Shown: positions 1 through 7,385, numbered from the stretch's first letter. The stretch is DNA of 8,491 bases from an uncultured Alphaproteobacteria bacterium (GCA_937942205.1 CALDFO010000246.1:1-8491); one strand, 5' to 3'. Numbers and translations are program-made. Notes: a model not told the origin generated them from the sequence alone.

Positions 1-2
1 CG

Positions 3-995
3 CCGGGCGATGCCCTGGGGCTGTTCCCACGCAACGATCCCGAATTGGTGGAGGCGATCCTCAGTCATACCGGCCTCAGCGGCGACGCGCCGGTGTCCCG
101 CAAGGGTGGAGAGACCAGCCTGGCCGCGGCGCTGGCTTCGGACTTCGAGATCGTCGCGGCCACGCCGCGCTTCCTGGAATCCTGGGCGGCGTTGAGCGAT
201 GCGGCGGATTTGCGGCGGCTGGCCGCGCCGGAGAATGCGGCAGAGCGCAACGCCTATCTGCACCAGCATCATGTGATCGACATCGTTCGGGACTTTCCGG
301 TGCCCGGCCTGACGGTAGAGGATTTCGTACCGGGCCTGCGGCCGCTGCAGCCGCGGCTCTATTCCATCGCCTCCAGCCTGGCGGCCGCGCCCGATGAAGT
401 GCATCTGACCGTGGCCACGGTGCGCTATGAATTGCGTGGCGAGCCCCGCGGCGGCGTGGCTTCCGGCCATGTTTCCAGCCGCGCCGCGCCCGACACCACG
501 CTGCCCGTCTATGTCCAGGACAATCCGCATTTCCGCCTTCCGTCGGACGATGCGCCGATCGTGATGATCGGGGCGGGCACCGGCGTGGCGCCCTATCGCG
601 CCTTCCTGCAGGAGCGCGAGGCGCGCGGCGCGACGGGGAAATCCTGGCTGTTCTTCGGCGAGCGCAATTTCCGCAGCGATTTCCTCTATCAGATCGAATG
701 GCAGGACCATCTCAAGAGCGGCCTGCTCACCCGCATGGATGTGGCCTTCTCCCGCGACCGGGCCGAGAAGACTTATGTGCAGCACAAGCTGAAGGAGCGG
801 GCGGCCGACCTTTATGCTTGGCTGGAGGAGGGGGCGCATCTGTATGTCTGCGGCGATGCCGCGCATATGGCGCCGGACGTACATGCCGCCCTGCTGTCGG
901 TGCTCCAGGACCAGGGCCATCTCGGCCCCGAAGCGGCGGAAGAGTATTTGCGGACCCTGCAACGCGACCACAGGTATCAGCGCGATGTCTATTGA
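3..995 (+). CDS. cysJ: Sulfite reductase [NADPH] flavoprotein alpha-component, C-terminal part (5' end outside window)
   Basis: CysJ takes electrons from NADPH through FAD and FMN and hands them to the CysI hemoprotein for the six-electron reduction of sulfite to sulfide in the cytoplasm. The frame is open from base 3 and encodes 330 residues. The N-terminal FMN/flavodoxin domain (about 270 residues in the 599-residue E. coli protein) lies upstream of the window. Visible motifs are the FAD-binding RLYSIASS at 354-377, a GGVAS segment near 450-464 resembling the flavin-binding loop, the NADPH-binding GAGTGVAPYRAF from 570, FFGERN near 652, YVCGDAAHM at 843-869, and the C-terminal RYQRDVY, which matches the end of enterobacterial CysJ. 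The reading frame is intact. The stop codon lies inside the cysI start region (11-bp overlap), so the two subunits are probably translationally coupled. The promoter is upstream and not visible. Family assignment is very secure; only the missing N-terminus is unknown. Confidence 0.95.
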   Translation, partial: PGDALGLFPRNDPELVEAILSHTGLSGDAPVSRKGGETSLAAALASDFEIVAATPRFLESWAALSDAADLRRLAAPENAAERNAYLHQHHVIDIVRDFPVPGLTVEDFVPGLRPLQPRLYSIASSLAAAPDEVHLTVATVRYELRGEPRGGVASGHVSSRAAPDTTLPVYVQDNPHFRLPSDDAPIVMIGAGTGVAPYRAFLQEREARGATGKSWLFFGERNFRSDFLYQIEWQDHLKSGLLTRMDVAFSRDRAEKTYVQHKLKERAADLYAWLEEGAHLYVCGDAAHMAPDVHAALLSVLQDQGHLGPEAAEEYLRTLQRDHRYQRDVY

Positions 996-2733
996 ACTTG
1001 TCGAACCGCCCCATGCCCCCACCGACCGCAGCCGCGACCGTTCGCAGCCGCTGTCCAATCTCGGGCCCGACGAGACCCTCAAGGCGGGCAGCAATCATCT
1101 GCGCGGCACCATCGCCGAAAGCCTGCTGGACGAGATCAGCGCCGGGATCACCTTTCCGGACCAGAAGCTGCTCAAGTTTCACGGCATGTACCAGCAGGAC
1201 GACCGCGACCTGCGCGACGAGCGCCGCCGCCAGAAGCTGGAGCCGGCCCATCAGTTCATGGTCCGGGTACGGTTGCCCGGCGGTGTCTGCACCCCGGCGC
1301 AATGGATCAAGCTGGACAAGCTGGCGCGCGCCCATGGCGGCGAAACCCTGCGCCTGACCACGCGCCAGACCTTCCAGTTCCATTGGATTCTCAAGCGCGA
1401 TCTCAAGGCCACGATCCAGGGTCTGCATGAAGCCCTGCTGGATACCGTGGCGGCCTGCGGCGACGACACGCGCGGGGTGATGTGCGCGGTCAATCCGGCG
1501 CTGTCCGGCCTGCACGCCGAGGTCTATAATATGGCCCGCGACGCCAGCAACCACGCCGCCTGGAAATCCGGCGCCTATCATGAGATCTGGTATGGCGAGA
1601 AGAAGGTCGCGTCCTCGGAGGGTGAAGAACCCTTCTACGGCGACACCTACATGCCGCGGAAGTTCAAGATCGGCTTCGCGATTCCGCCCAGCAACGACAT
1701 CGACGTCTATGCCCAGGACCTGGGCTTCATCGCCATCGTCAAGGGACACAAGCTGGAAGGCTTCAACGTCGCCATCGGCGGCAGCATGGGCCGCACCGAC
1801 GGAAAGCCGGAAACCTATCCGCGGCTGGCCTCGGTGATCGGCTATATTCCCGCCGCCAGGGTGACCGAGACGATCGACGCGGTGATGAGCGTCCAGCGCG
1901 ATTATGGCGACCGCAAGGACCGCGCCCATGCCCGTTTCAAATACACCATCGACGACAAGGGGCTGGACTGGATCAAGGCCGAGATCGAGAACCGGCTGGG
2001 TTTTGCCCTGGAAGCGGCCCGCACCTATGCCTTCACCTCCAATGGCGATGTGCTGGGCTGGTCGGAATCCGACGGCGGCCGCTCGCAGTTCACGTTGTTC
2101 ATCGAGAATGGCCGCATCGCCAATCATCCGGGCCTTGCCCTGATGGACGCGCTGCTCACCATCGCCCGGATTCATGAGGGCACCTTCCGTCTGACGCCCA
2201 ACCAGAATCTGGCCATCGCCGATGTCGGCCGTGAACAGCGGCCGGTGATCCAGGCGCTGCTGGAGGAATACGGCCTGGACGAGCAGGGCGGGGCCAGCGC
2301 GGTGCGCCGCAATTCCATGGCCTGCGTGGCGCTGCCAACCTGCGGCCTGGCGATGGCGGAAAGCGAACGTTATCTGCCGGGCCTGATCTCCAAGATCGAG
2401 CCTCTTCTGGCCAAGCACAATCTGATGGACACGCCGATCACCTTGCGGATGACCGGCTGCCCCAATGGCTGTTCCAGGCCTTATAACAGCGAGATCGGGC
2501 TGACCGGGCGCGCGCCGGGCAAATACAATCTCTATATCGGCGGCGGCTTTCACGGTCATCGCCTCAACAAGCTCTACCGCGAGAATATCGGCGAGGCGGC
2601 GATCCTGTCGGCGCTGGACGATGTGCTGGGCCAGTATGCCCAGGGCCGCCGGCCGGGAGAGCATTTCGGAGACTTTGTCATCCGGGCCGGAATCGTCCCG
2701 GAAGTGACCGAAGGACGACACTTCAACGACTAA
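985..2733 (+). CDS. cysI: Sulfite reductase [NADPH] hemoprotein beta-component
   Basis: CysI holds the siroheme and [4Fe-4S] cluster and reduces sulfite to sulfide with electrons from CysJ. The product is 582 residues, close to the 570 of E. coli. The ATG at 985 is chosen because it overlaps the cysJ stop and gives the family's usual N-terminus (SNHLRGTI..., FHGMYQQDDRD). The open frame runs further upstream, but that part lies inside cysJ. The cluster ligands are complete: Cys447 and Cys453 in ACVALPTC, and Cys492 and Cys496 in TGCPNGC. Their spacing of 6, 39 and 4 equals that of E. coli Cys434/440/479/483. Likely sulfite/siroheme-binding basic residues are also present: Arg94 or Arg96 in VRVRLPGG, Arg163 in DTRGV, and Lys226/Lys228 in PRKFK. 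The protein should therefore be active. The extreme N-terminus, rich in Pro, Arg and Asp, is poorly conserved. The adjacent CysJ supports an NADPH-dependent rather than ferredoxin-dependent enzyme. Confidence 0.97.
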   Translation: MSIELVEPPHAPTDRSRDRSQPLSNLGPDETLKAGSNHLRGTIAESLLDEISAGITFPDQKLLKFHGMYQQDDRDLRDERRRQKLEPAHQFMVRVRLPGGVCTPAQWIKLDKLARAHGGETLRLTTRQTFQFHWILKRDLKATIQGLHEALLDTVAACGDDTRGVMCAVNPALSGLHAEVYNMARDASNHAAWKSGAYHEIWYGEKKVASSEGEEPFYGDTYMPRKFKIGFAIPPSNDIDVYAQDLGFIAIVKGHKLEGFNVAIGGSMGRTDGKPETYPRLASVIGYIPAARVTETIDAVMSVQRDYGDRKDRAHARFKYTIDDKGLDWIKAEIENRLGFALEAARTYAFTSNGDVLGWSESDGGRSQFTLFIENGRIANHPGLALMDALLTIARIHEGTFRLTPNQNLAIADVGREQRPVIQALLEEYGLDEQGGASAVRRNSMACVALPTCGLAMAESERYLPGLISKIEPLLAKHNLMDTPITLRMTGCPNGCSRPYNSEIGLTGRAPGKYNLYIGGGFHGHRLNKLYRENIGEAAILSALDDVLGQYAQGRRPGEHFGDFVIRAGIVPEVTEGRHFND

Positions 2734-2758
2734 CCGCTTTTTTTGAAGGAGATACGCC

Positions 2759-3394
2759 ATGGCCTTGCAACTCGGACAGATCGCGCCGGACTTCACCCAG
2801 GACAGCACCCAGGGTTCCATCAGCTTTCACAAATGGCTGGGCGATTCCTGGGGCGTCCTGTTCAGTCATCCCAAGGATTTCACCCCGGTCTGCACCACCG
2901 AACTGGGCGAAGTGCAGCGGCTGGGGCCGGAATGGGAAAAGCGCGGCGTCAAGGTGATCGCGCTGTCGGTCGATGGGGTTGAATCCCACAAGGGCTGGCA
3001 GGCCGACATCACCGAAACCCAGGGCTGCGGTCCGGTGACCTATCCGATCATCGCCGACGCCGACAAGACGGTGTCCAAGCTCTATGACATGATCCATCCC
3101 GAAGCCGAGCCCACCCTGACGGTGCGCGCGGTCTATGTGATCGACCCGAACAAGAAGATCCGGCTGATCCTGACCTATCCGCCCAGCGCGGGCCGCAACT
3201 TCCAGGAAATCCTGCGCGCCATCGACAGCCTGCAACTGACCGACCGGCAGAAGGTGGCGACGCCGGTGAACTGGAAGCAGGGCGATCCGGCGATCATCGT
3301 GCCCAGCGTGTCGGATGAGCAGGCCAAGACGCTGTTCCCGCAAGGCTGGAAGACGGTCAAGCCTTACTTGCGGGTCGTCGAGCTGCCCAAGTAA
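2759..3394 (+). CDS. lsfA: 1-Cys peroxiredoxin, Prx6/LsfA family
   Basis: This is a 211-residue cytoplasmic thiol peroxidase that reduces hydrogen peroxide and organic hydroperoxides. The catalytic PxxxTxxC motif is present as Pro38, Thr42 and Cys45 within FTPVCTTELG, and Arg123 in LTVRAVYVIDP is the expected partner. Cys90 is the only other cysteine; it corresponds to a non-resolving cysteine in Prx6, so a 1-Cys mechanism is expected. The C-terminal 1-cysPrx_C region (about 150-211, NFQEILRAIDSLQLT to VKPYLRV) separates it from AhpC. GAAGGAG at 2745-2751 lies 7 bases before the ATG and fixes the start. The gene begins 25 bp after cysI and ends 21 bp before metB, so it is inside the sulfur operon. 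From established knowledge, LsfA of Pseudomonas, a close family member, was named for induction under sulfate limitation; that link fits this position. The symbol rests on remembered family similarity, not on a search. A T7 run at 2738-2744 has no hairpin before it and is not a convincing terminator. Confidence 0.93.
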   Translation: MALQLGQIAPDFTQDSTQGSISFHKWLGDSWGVLFSHPKDFTPVCTTELGEVQRLGPEWEKRGVKVIALSVDGVESHKGWQADITETQGCGPVTYPIIADADKTVSKLYDMIHPEAEPTLTVRAVYVIDPNKKIRLILTYPPSAGRNFQEILRAIDSLQLTDRQKVATPVNWKQGDPAIIVPSVSDEQAKTLFPQGWKTVKPYLRVVELPK

Positions 3395-3415
3395 CGAGTT
3401 AAGGAGCATCCGGAT

Positions 3416-4591
3416 ATGACGGGGCGGGCGGACGGCGAAAAAGCGGCCGAAACGATCGCGGCGGCCCATGGCATCGCCGGCGACAACGGCTTCGGCGCCG
3501 TCGCGCCCCCCCTCTATCTGTCCAGCACCTTCGCCTTTCCGGGGCTGGAACGGCCGGGGCGGTATGAGTACAGCCGCACCGACAATCCGACCCGCGCCAT
3601 GCTGGCCGACACCCTGGCCAAGCTGGAAGGCGGCGCGGGCGCGGTGGTCGCCGCCTCGGGCCTGGCGGCGGTCGATCTGATCCTTTCACAGTTGCGGCGC
3701 GATGACCTGGTTGTCGCGCCGCATGATTGCTATGCCGGAACCGCCCGCCTGCTCGACGCCCATGCCGAGCGCGGCCACTTCGCGGTGGAATATGCCGACC
3801 AGGGCGACGATGCGCGCCTGGATTCGGCGCTGCACCGGTCCCCGGCGCTGGTCCTGGTCGAGACCCCCAGCAATCCGCTGATGCGGATCGTCGACATCGC
3901 CCGCATCTGCCAACGCGCCCATGCGGCGGGCGCCAAGGTGGCGGTGGACAATACCTTCCTGTCGCCCGCCCTTCAGCGGCCCCTGGCGCTGGGCGCCGAC
4001 TATGTCGTGCATTCGACCACCAAATATCTCAACGGCCATTCGGATGTGGTGGGCGGCGCGGTGATCGTCAAAACGGCCGAGGACGCCCAGGCGCTGGCCC
4101 ACTGGGCCAATGTCACCGGCGTGATCGGCGCGCCGTTCGACTCCTATATGACGCTGCGTGGCGTCCGGACGCTGTTTCCCCGCATGGAACGGCAGCAGCG
4201 CACGGCGGGCGCCATCGCCGCGTTCCTCAAGAGTCATCCCGCCGTCGAGGCGGTCTATTATCCCGGCCTGCCGGATCATCCGGGCCATGCCATCGCGGCT
4301 CGCCAGCAGCGCGGGTTCGGCGCCATGCTGAGTTTTTCGCTGGCGGGCGGCACCGGGGCGGTGCGCGCCTTTGTGGAATCGCTGCGGGTGTTCACCCTCG
4401 CCGAATCCCTGGGCGGCATCGAAAGCCTGGTCGCCCATCCCAAGACCATGACCCATGTCTATCTGTCGCCCGATGCCATGGCGGCGGCGGGCATCACCGA
4501 CGGCCTGCTGCGCTTGTCGGTCGGGCTGGAGGATCAGGACGACCTGATCGGTGACCTGACCCAGGCTTTCGTCGCGCCTGCGCGGCGCTGA
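3416..4591 (+). CDS. metB: Cystathionine gamma-synthase (Cys/Met-metabolism PLP enzyme)
   Basis: MetB joins cysteine to an O-acylated homoserine to give cystathionine, the first sulfur-transfer step towards methionine. The product is 391 residues (E. coli MetB is 386) and resembles MetB along its whole length. The PLP lysine is Lys203 in STTKYLNGHSD. Asp178 in VDNTFLSPAL should bind the pyridine nitrogen, Tyr106 in PHDCYAGT stacks on the ring, and YSRTDNPTR (Tyr52, Arg54) contributes to the phosphate site of the partner subunit. FTLAESLGGIESL and the C-terminal LLRLSVGLED are further fold-type I hallmarks. AAGGAG at 3401-3406 supports the ATG at 3416. It is the last gene of the cysJ-cysI-lsfA-metB run. 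Cystathionine gamma-lyase, beta-lyase and O-acylhomoserine sulfhydrylase share this fold. MetB fits best by similarity, but direct sulfhydrylation using CysJI-made sulfide cannot be excluded from sequence alone. Confidence 0.88.
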   Translation: MTGRADGEKAAETIAAAHGIAGDNGFGAVAPPLYLSSTFAFPGLERPGRYEYSRTDNPTRAMLADTLAKLEGGAGAVVAASGLAAVDLILSQLRRDDLVVAPHDCYAGTARLLDAHAERGHFAVEYADQGDDARLDSALHRSPALVLVETPSNPLMRIVDIARICQRAHAAGAKVAVDNTFLSPALQRPLALGADYVVHSTTKYLNGHSDVVGGAVIVKTAEDAQALAHWANVTGVIGAPFDSYMTLRGVRTLFPRMERQQRTAGAIAAFLKSHPAVEAVYYPGLPDHPGHAIAARQQRGFGAMLSFSLAGGTGAVRAFVESLRVFTLAESLGGIESLVAHPKTMTHVYLSPDAMAAAGITDGLLRLSVGLEDQDDLIGDLTQAFVAPARR

Positions 4592-4711
4592 CGCATTGCC
4601 CGCGCACCGCATGACGGCCGGCGCATTCGCCTGAACATCCTGAATATCCAACGTCGCTATCCTTGAGACGCATCGGAGCCATGCGCGTGCGCCAATACTG
4701 CTGAATCTCTA

Positions 4712-4740
4712 TTGACTAGGTAGGGAATATGGGGATTCAT
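4712..4740 (+). promoter_or_regulatory. Candidate promoter for the TonB-dependent receptor
   Basis: TTGACT at 4712-4717 matches five of six bases of the housekeeping -35 consensus. With a 17-base spacer the -10 position is ATTCAT at 4735-4740, a weak match. A start near 4747 would leave a leader of about 68 nt containing the two downstream hairpins. The assignment depends mainly on the -35 box and is tentative; a different sigma factor or activator-dependent promoter is possible. Confidence 0.25.
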
Positions 4741-4748
4741 GCCCCATA
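4728..4748. promoter_or_regulatory. Perfect inverted repeat TATGGGG-N7-CCCCATA, possible operator
   Basis: Two 7-base arms (4728-4734 and 4742-4748) are exactly complementary around a 7-base spacer. The dyad covers the presumed -10 region of the receptor promoter, a usual place for a repressor site. If transcription begins further upstream it would instead form a hairpin in the RNA. No known regulator motif is recognised. Confidence 0.4.
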
Positions 4749-4749
4749 C

Positions 4750-4767
4750 CGCCGGGCATTGCCGGCG
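4750..4767 (+). promoter_or_regulatory. Leader hairpin 1 upstream of the receptor gene
   Basis: CGCCGG (4750-4755) pairs perfectly with CCGGCG (4762-4767) around a six-base loop GCATTG. It lies 48 bp before the receptor start codon and 8 bases before the terminator-like hairpin. Seen directly in the sequence; its role as an RNA element is inferred. Confidence 0.4.
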
Positions 4768-4775
4768 AAACAGTC

Positions 4776-4799
4776 AGGCCCGCGCAAGCGGGCTTTCTT
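4776..4799 (+). terminator. Terminator/attenuator-like hairpin just before the receptor ribosome-binding site
   Basis: GCCCGC (4778-4783) and GCGGGC (4788-4793) form a six-pair GC stem closed by a GCAA tetraloop. One G-U and one A-U pair can extend the base, and TTTCTT (4794-4799) follows. This has the shape of an intrinsic terminator. It ends directly before AAGGGG (4801-4806), the receptor's Shine-Dalgarno, so any transcript reaching the receptor must pass through it. It could be the end of the cys operon, an attenuator, or an mRNA-stabilising structure. The T-run is short and interrupted by a C. Confidence 0.5.
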
Positions 4800-4814
4800 G
4801 AAGGGGATATCCGA

Positions 4815-7385
4815 ATGAACCGTCTTTTCCGGGTGCGCGGCCATTTGCTGGCGGCCAGCGCGCTTTCCTTGATTTCCGTCCCGGCCCTGGCCGCGCCTGG
4901 GGCTGACGCGCCCGCCGCGCCGCCTGTCTTGGAAGTCGCCGCCGACAATCTGGTGGTGGCCCAGGCCGACACCGCCCGCGCCACCGGCGGCTACACCCAG
5001 GTCGCCCAGCTTTCGGGCGCCGAAACCATCACAGTCAACGCCCGCCGGGTGGATGAGGACTTGCAGAAGGTTCCGGTGGCGATCTCCGTCATCTCGGCCA
5101 ACCAGATCGCCGAAACCGGAGCCTACAACATCAGCCGCATCACCCAGCTTCAGCCCAGCCTGCAATTCTATTCCCAGAATCCGCGCAACACCTCGGTCAA
5201 TATCCGCGGCATCGGCGCGCCGCTGGGCCTGACCAATGACGGCATCGAGCAGGGCGTCGGCATCTATGTGGATCAGGTCTATTACAACCGGGTGGCCTCC
5301 GCGACCCTTGATCTGGTGGATGTGGAGCAGGTGGAAGTGCTGCGCGGGCCGCAGGGCACGCTGTACGGCAAGAACACCACCGCCGGGGCCATCAATATCC
5401 GCACCCGCGCGCCCAGCTTCGAGCTGGAGACGCATGGCGAATTCTCCATCGGCAATTACGATTTCAAGCAGGCCAAGGCGTCTATCTCCGGCCCGATCTC
5501 CAACGACATCGCCTTCCGCGTCAGCGCCGCCAGCACCACCCGCCGCGGCACGGTCTATAATACCGCCTCCAACAGCTGGATCAACGGCCAGGACAATCTG
5601 GGCCTGCGCGGCACGGTGCTGTGGAACGCCAACAAAGACCTGAAGGTGACGGTATCGGCCGATTACAACCTGCAGGACGCCAATTGCTGCGCCCAGTATT
5701 ACGCCCGCGTCGGGACCACCCAGCGGCCCTTGAACCGCCAGTACGCCTCGCTCGCGGCGGCGCTCAATTACCGCGTTCCCAGCACCAATCCGTTCGACCG
5801 CGTCACCGACATCGACGCGCCGCTGCGCGCCCGCAACGAGGTCGGCGGCGCTTCGGTCCTGGCCGAATGGAATGTCGGCGGCGGCACGCTGACCTCGGTT
5901 TCCTCCTGGCGCTACTGGGACTGGGGCCCGAAGAACGACCGCGACTTCACCGGCCTGCCGATCACGCCCCAGTCGCAGAATCCCACCAAGCAGAACCAGT
6001 TCTCGCAGGAAATCCGCTACGCCTATCAGGCGGAACGCTATGACTTCGTGGTCGGCGTGTTCGGCTTCCATCAGCAGATCCACACCACCGGCACCGAAAG
6101 CCAGGGCCCGGCCGCCAGCCGCTGGACGCTCAATCCCGGCAATGTCCCGGTGGGGGCGCCCGGTTGCGCCACGCCCACCACGCGCGCCTGCATTCCGGCG
6201 GTTCTCGACGGCCTGACCGCGGCCAACGACATCGTGCTGCGCAACACCAGCGTGGCGCTGTTCGGCAAGCTGAACTACAAGGTGACGGACAGGCTGACCG
6301 TCTCGCCGGGCATCCGCCTCAACTATGACCAGAAGTCCGGCTATTACAGTTCGGTGGTGACCGGCACCGCCTCGGACGGCACCCGCCAGCTTGTCCTGTT
6401 CACCGGGCCTTACGCCAACGATCCGTGGATCGTCGATCAGCGCGGGGTGCGCGCGCCGCAATATTATGCGCCCACCCTGGCCAAATCGAACGTCTCTTAC
6501 GATCTGAATGTGTCCTATCAGGTCGCGGAGGACCTGCTGGCCTATGCCACCTATGCCAAGGCCTATAAGAGCGGCGGCATCAACCTCAACGGCGTCCCGG
6601 CCGATGCCAATGGCGTGCCGATCCTGGCGGCGGGCCGCATCAAGCCGGAAGATGTGAACCACTATGAAACCGGCCTGAAGTCGCAGGTCCTGGAGGGCCG
6701 GGCGACCCTGACCCTCACCGGCTTCTGGACCGAGATCAAGAACTACCAGGCCAATGTCAACAACGGCGCCCTGGGCCTGGTGCGCGGCTATCTGGCCAAT
6801 GCGGGCAAGGTGCGGGTGCGCGGCTTCGAGGCTGAGTTCTCGGTCCTGCCCACCGACTGGTCGTCGGCCTATGTCAGCGGCACCTATAACGACCACAGCT
6901 ATGTGCGGTTCGTGGACGCGCCGTGCCCGCCGGAACTGTCGGGCGGCACCACCGTCACCGGTTCGCAGGTGCCCGGCGCCGCCGGTGTGCCCGGTGCGCT
7001 CAGCCCGGCCAACTGCAACATCTCCGGCCAGTGGCTGCCCGGCATCTCCAACTGGTCCTTTTCCTGGGGCGGCGAGGCCCATGCCCCCGCCGGCTTCGCG
7101 GGCAAGGAAGGTGAGGTGTATTTCGGCTATGACGCCAGCTTCCGGTCCAAATTCTCGTCGAATGCGTCGCGCTCGGCCTATACGGATGTGGACGGCTATT
7201 CGCTGCACAATTTCCGCATCGGCTTCCGCACCAGGGACGGCCTGGACCTGTCGCTGTGGCTGCGCAACGCCTTCGACCAGAACTATTTCGAGCAGTTGAC
7301 GGTCACGCCCAGCAATACCGGCCTGATCGCGGGCCAGCCGGGCGACCCGCGCACCTTCGGCACCACCCTGCGGTACCGCTTCTAG
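4815..7385 (+). CDS. TonB-dependent outer-membrane receptor, substrate unknown
   Basis: This 856-residue protein should be a 22-strand outer-membrane barrel importing a scarce ligand with energy from TonB-ExbBD. The signal peptide is clear: MNRLFRVR, a hydrophobic core LLAASALSLISV, and a likely cut after PALA (26/27). An Ala/Pro-rich linker leads to a TonB-box-like ETITV at 70-74. The plug covers about 75-200, with INIRGIG-type (VNIRGIG) and VLRGPQGTLYGKNTTAGAINI-type motifs (residues 175-195). The remainder is barrel, ending in LRYRF with the terminal Phe expected by the BAM machinery. There is no STN signalling domain, so it is not an obvious transducer. AAGGGG at 4801-4806 supports the ATG. 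Six cysteines occur in three pairs (291/292, 451/459, 704/734). It follows the sulfur operon by 223 bp and is convergent with a two-component pair. Many such receptors are annotated as siderophore receptors, but no siderophore gene is present here. The family is certain and the ligand is not. Confidence 0.95.
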   Translation: MNRLFRVRGHLLAASALSLISVPALAAPGADAPAAPPVLEVAADNLVVAQADTARATGGYTQVAQLSGAETITVNARRVDEDLQKVPVAISVISANQIAETGAYNISRITQLQPSLQFYSQNPRNTSVNIRGIGAPLGLTNDGIEQGVGIYVDQVYYNRVASATLDLVDVEQVEVLRGPQGTLYGKNTTAGAINIRTRAPSFELETHGEFSIGNYDFKQAKASISGPISNDIAFRVSAASTTRRGTVYNTASNSWINGQDNLGLRGTVLWNANKDLKVTVSADYNLQDANCCAQYYARVGTTQRPLNRQYASLAAALNYRVPSTNPFDRVTDIDAPLRARNEVGGASVLAEWNVGGGTLTSVSSWRYWDWGPKNDRDFTGLPITPQSQNPTKQNQFSQEIRYAYQAERYDFVVGVFGFHQQIHTTGTESQGPAASRWTLNPGNVPVGAPGCATPTTRACIPAVLDGLTAANDIVLRNTSVALFGKLNYKVTDRLTVSPGIRLNYDQKSGYYSSVVTGTASDGTRQLVLFTGPYANDPWIVDQRGVRAPQYYAPTLAKSNVSYDLNVSYQVAEDLLAYATYAKAYKSGGINLNGVPADANGVPILAAGRIKPEDVNHYETGLKSQVLEGRATLTLTGFWTEIKNYQANVNNGALGLVRGYLANAGKVRVRGFEAEFSVLPTDWSSAYVSGTYNDHSYVRFVDAPCPPELSGGTTVTGSQVPGAAGVPGALSPANCNISGQWLPGISNWSFSWGGEAHAPAGFAGKEGEVYFGYDASFRSKFSSNASRSAYTDVDGYSLHNFRIGFRTRDGLDLSLWLRNAFDQNYFEQLTVTPSNTGLIAGQPGDPRTFGTTLRYRF

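Larger units (their letters stand above)
4592..4814 (+). other. Intergenic leader between metB and the TonB-dependent receptor
   Basis: This 223-bp gap holds no convincing gene. The first ~100 bases show only a weak 4-bp hairpin (GGCG-CATT-CGCC at 4620-4631) with no T-run, so no clear terminator for the cys operon is seen there. The second half is strikingly structured: a TTGACT box, then a dyad, a hairpin and a terminator-like hairpin, packed into about 90 bases up to the receptor's Shine-Dalgarno. These elements are listed separately. Transcription of the receptor could start here or continue from metB. Confidence 0.6.

Noticed and set aside
814..984. 57-codon N-terminal extension of cysI
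   Set aside because: It lies wholly inside cysJ in another frame; the family N-terminus fits the ATG at 985 that overlaps the cysJ stop.
2738..2744. T7 run between cysI and the peroxiredoxin as a terminator
   Set aside because: No stable hairpin precedes it, and the next gene's Shine-Dalgarno follows immediately, so co-transcription is more likely.
727..2820. 697-codon open frame on the - strand opposite cysI
   Set aside because: The same GC-bias shadow effect; the + strand encodes complete CysI with all four cluster cysteines, and the antisense product resembles nothing.
2759..3394. Phospholipase A2 activity for the peroxiredoxin, as in human PRDX6 (GDSWG with Ser30 and His24 present)
   Set aside because: The position of the human catalytic Asp140 is Asn131 here (IDPNKK), and bacterial LsfA-type proteins, as I recall them, share this; peroxidase is the only activity the sequence supports.
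4592..4814. Known SAM or cobalamin riboswitch in the receptor leader
   Set aside because: Tempting because of metB and a TonB receptor, but I could not find the conserved core of any SAM class or a B12-box; only simple hairpins are visible.
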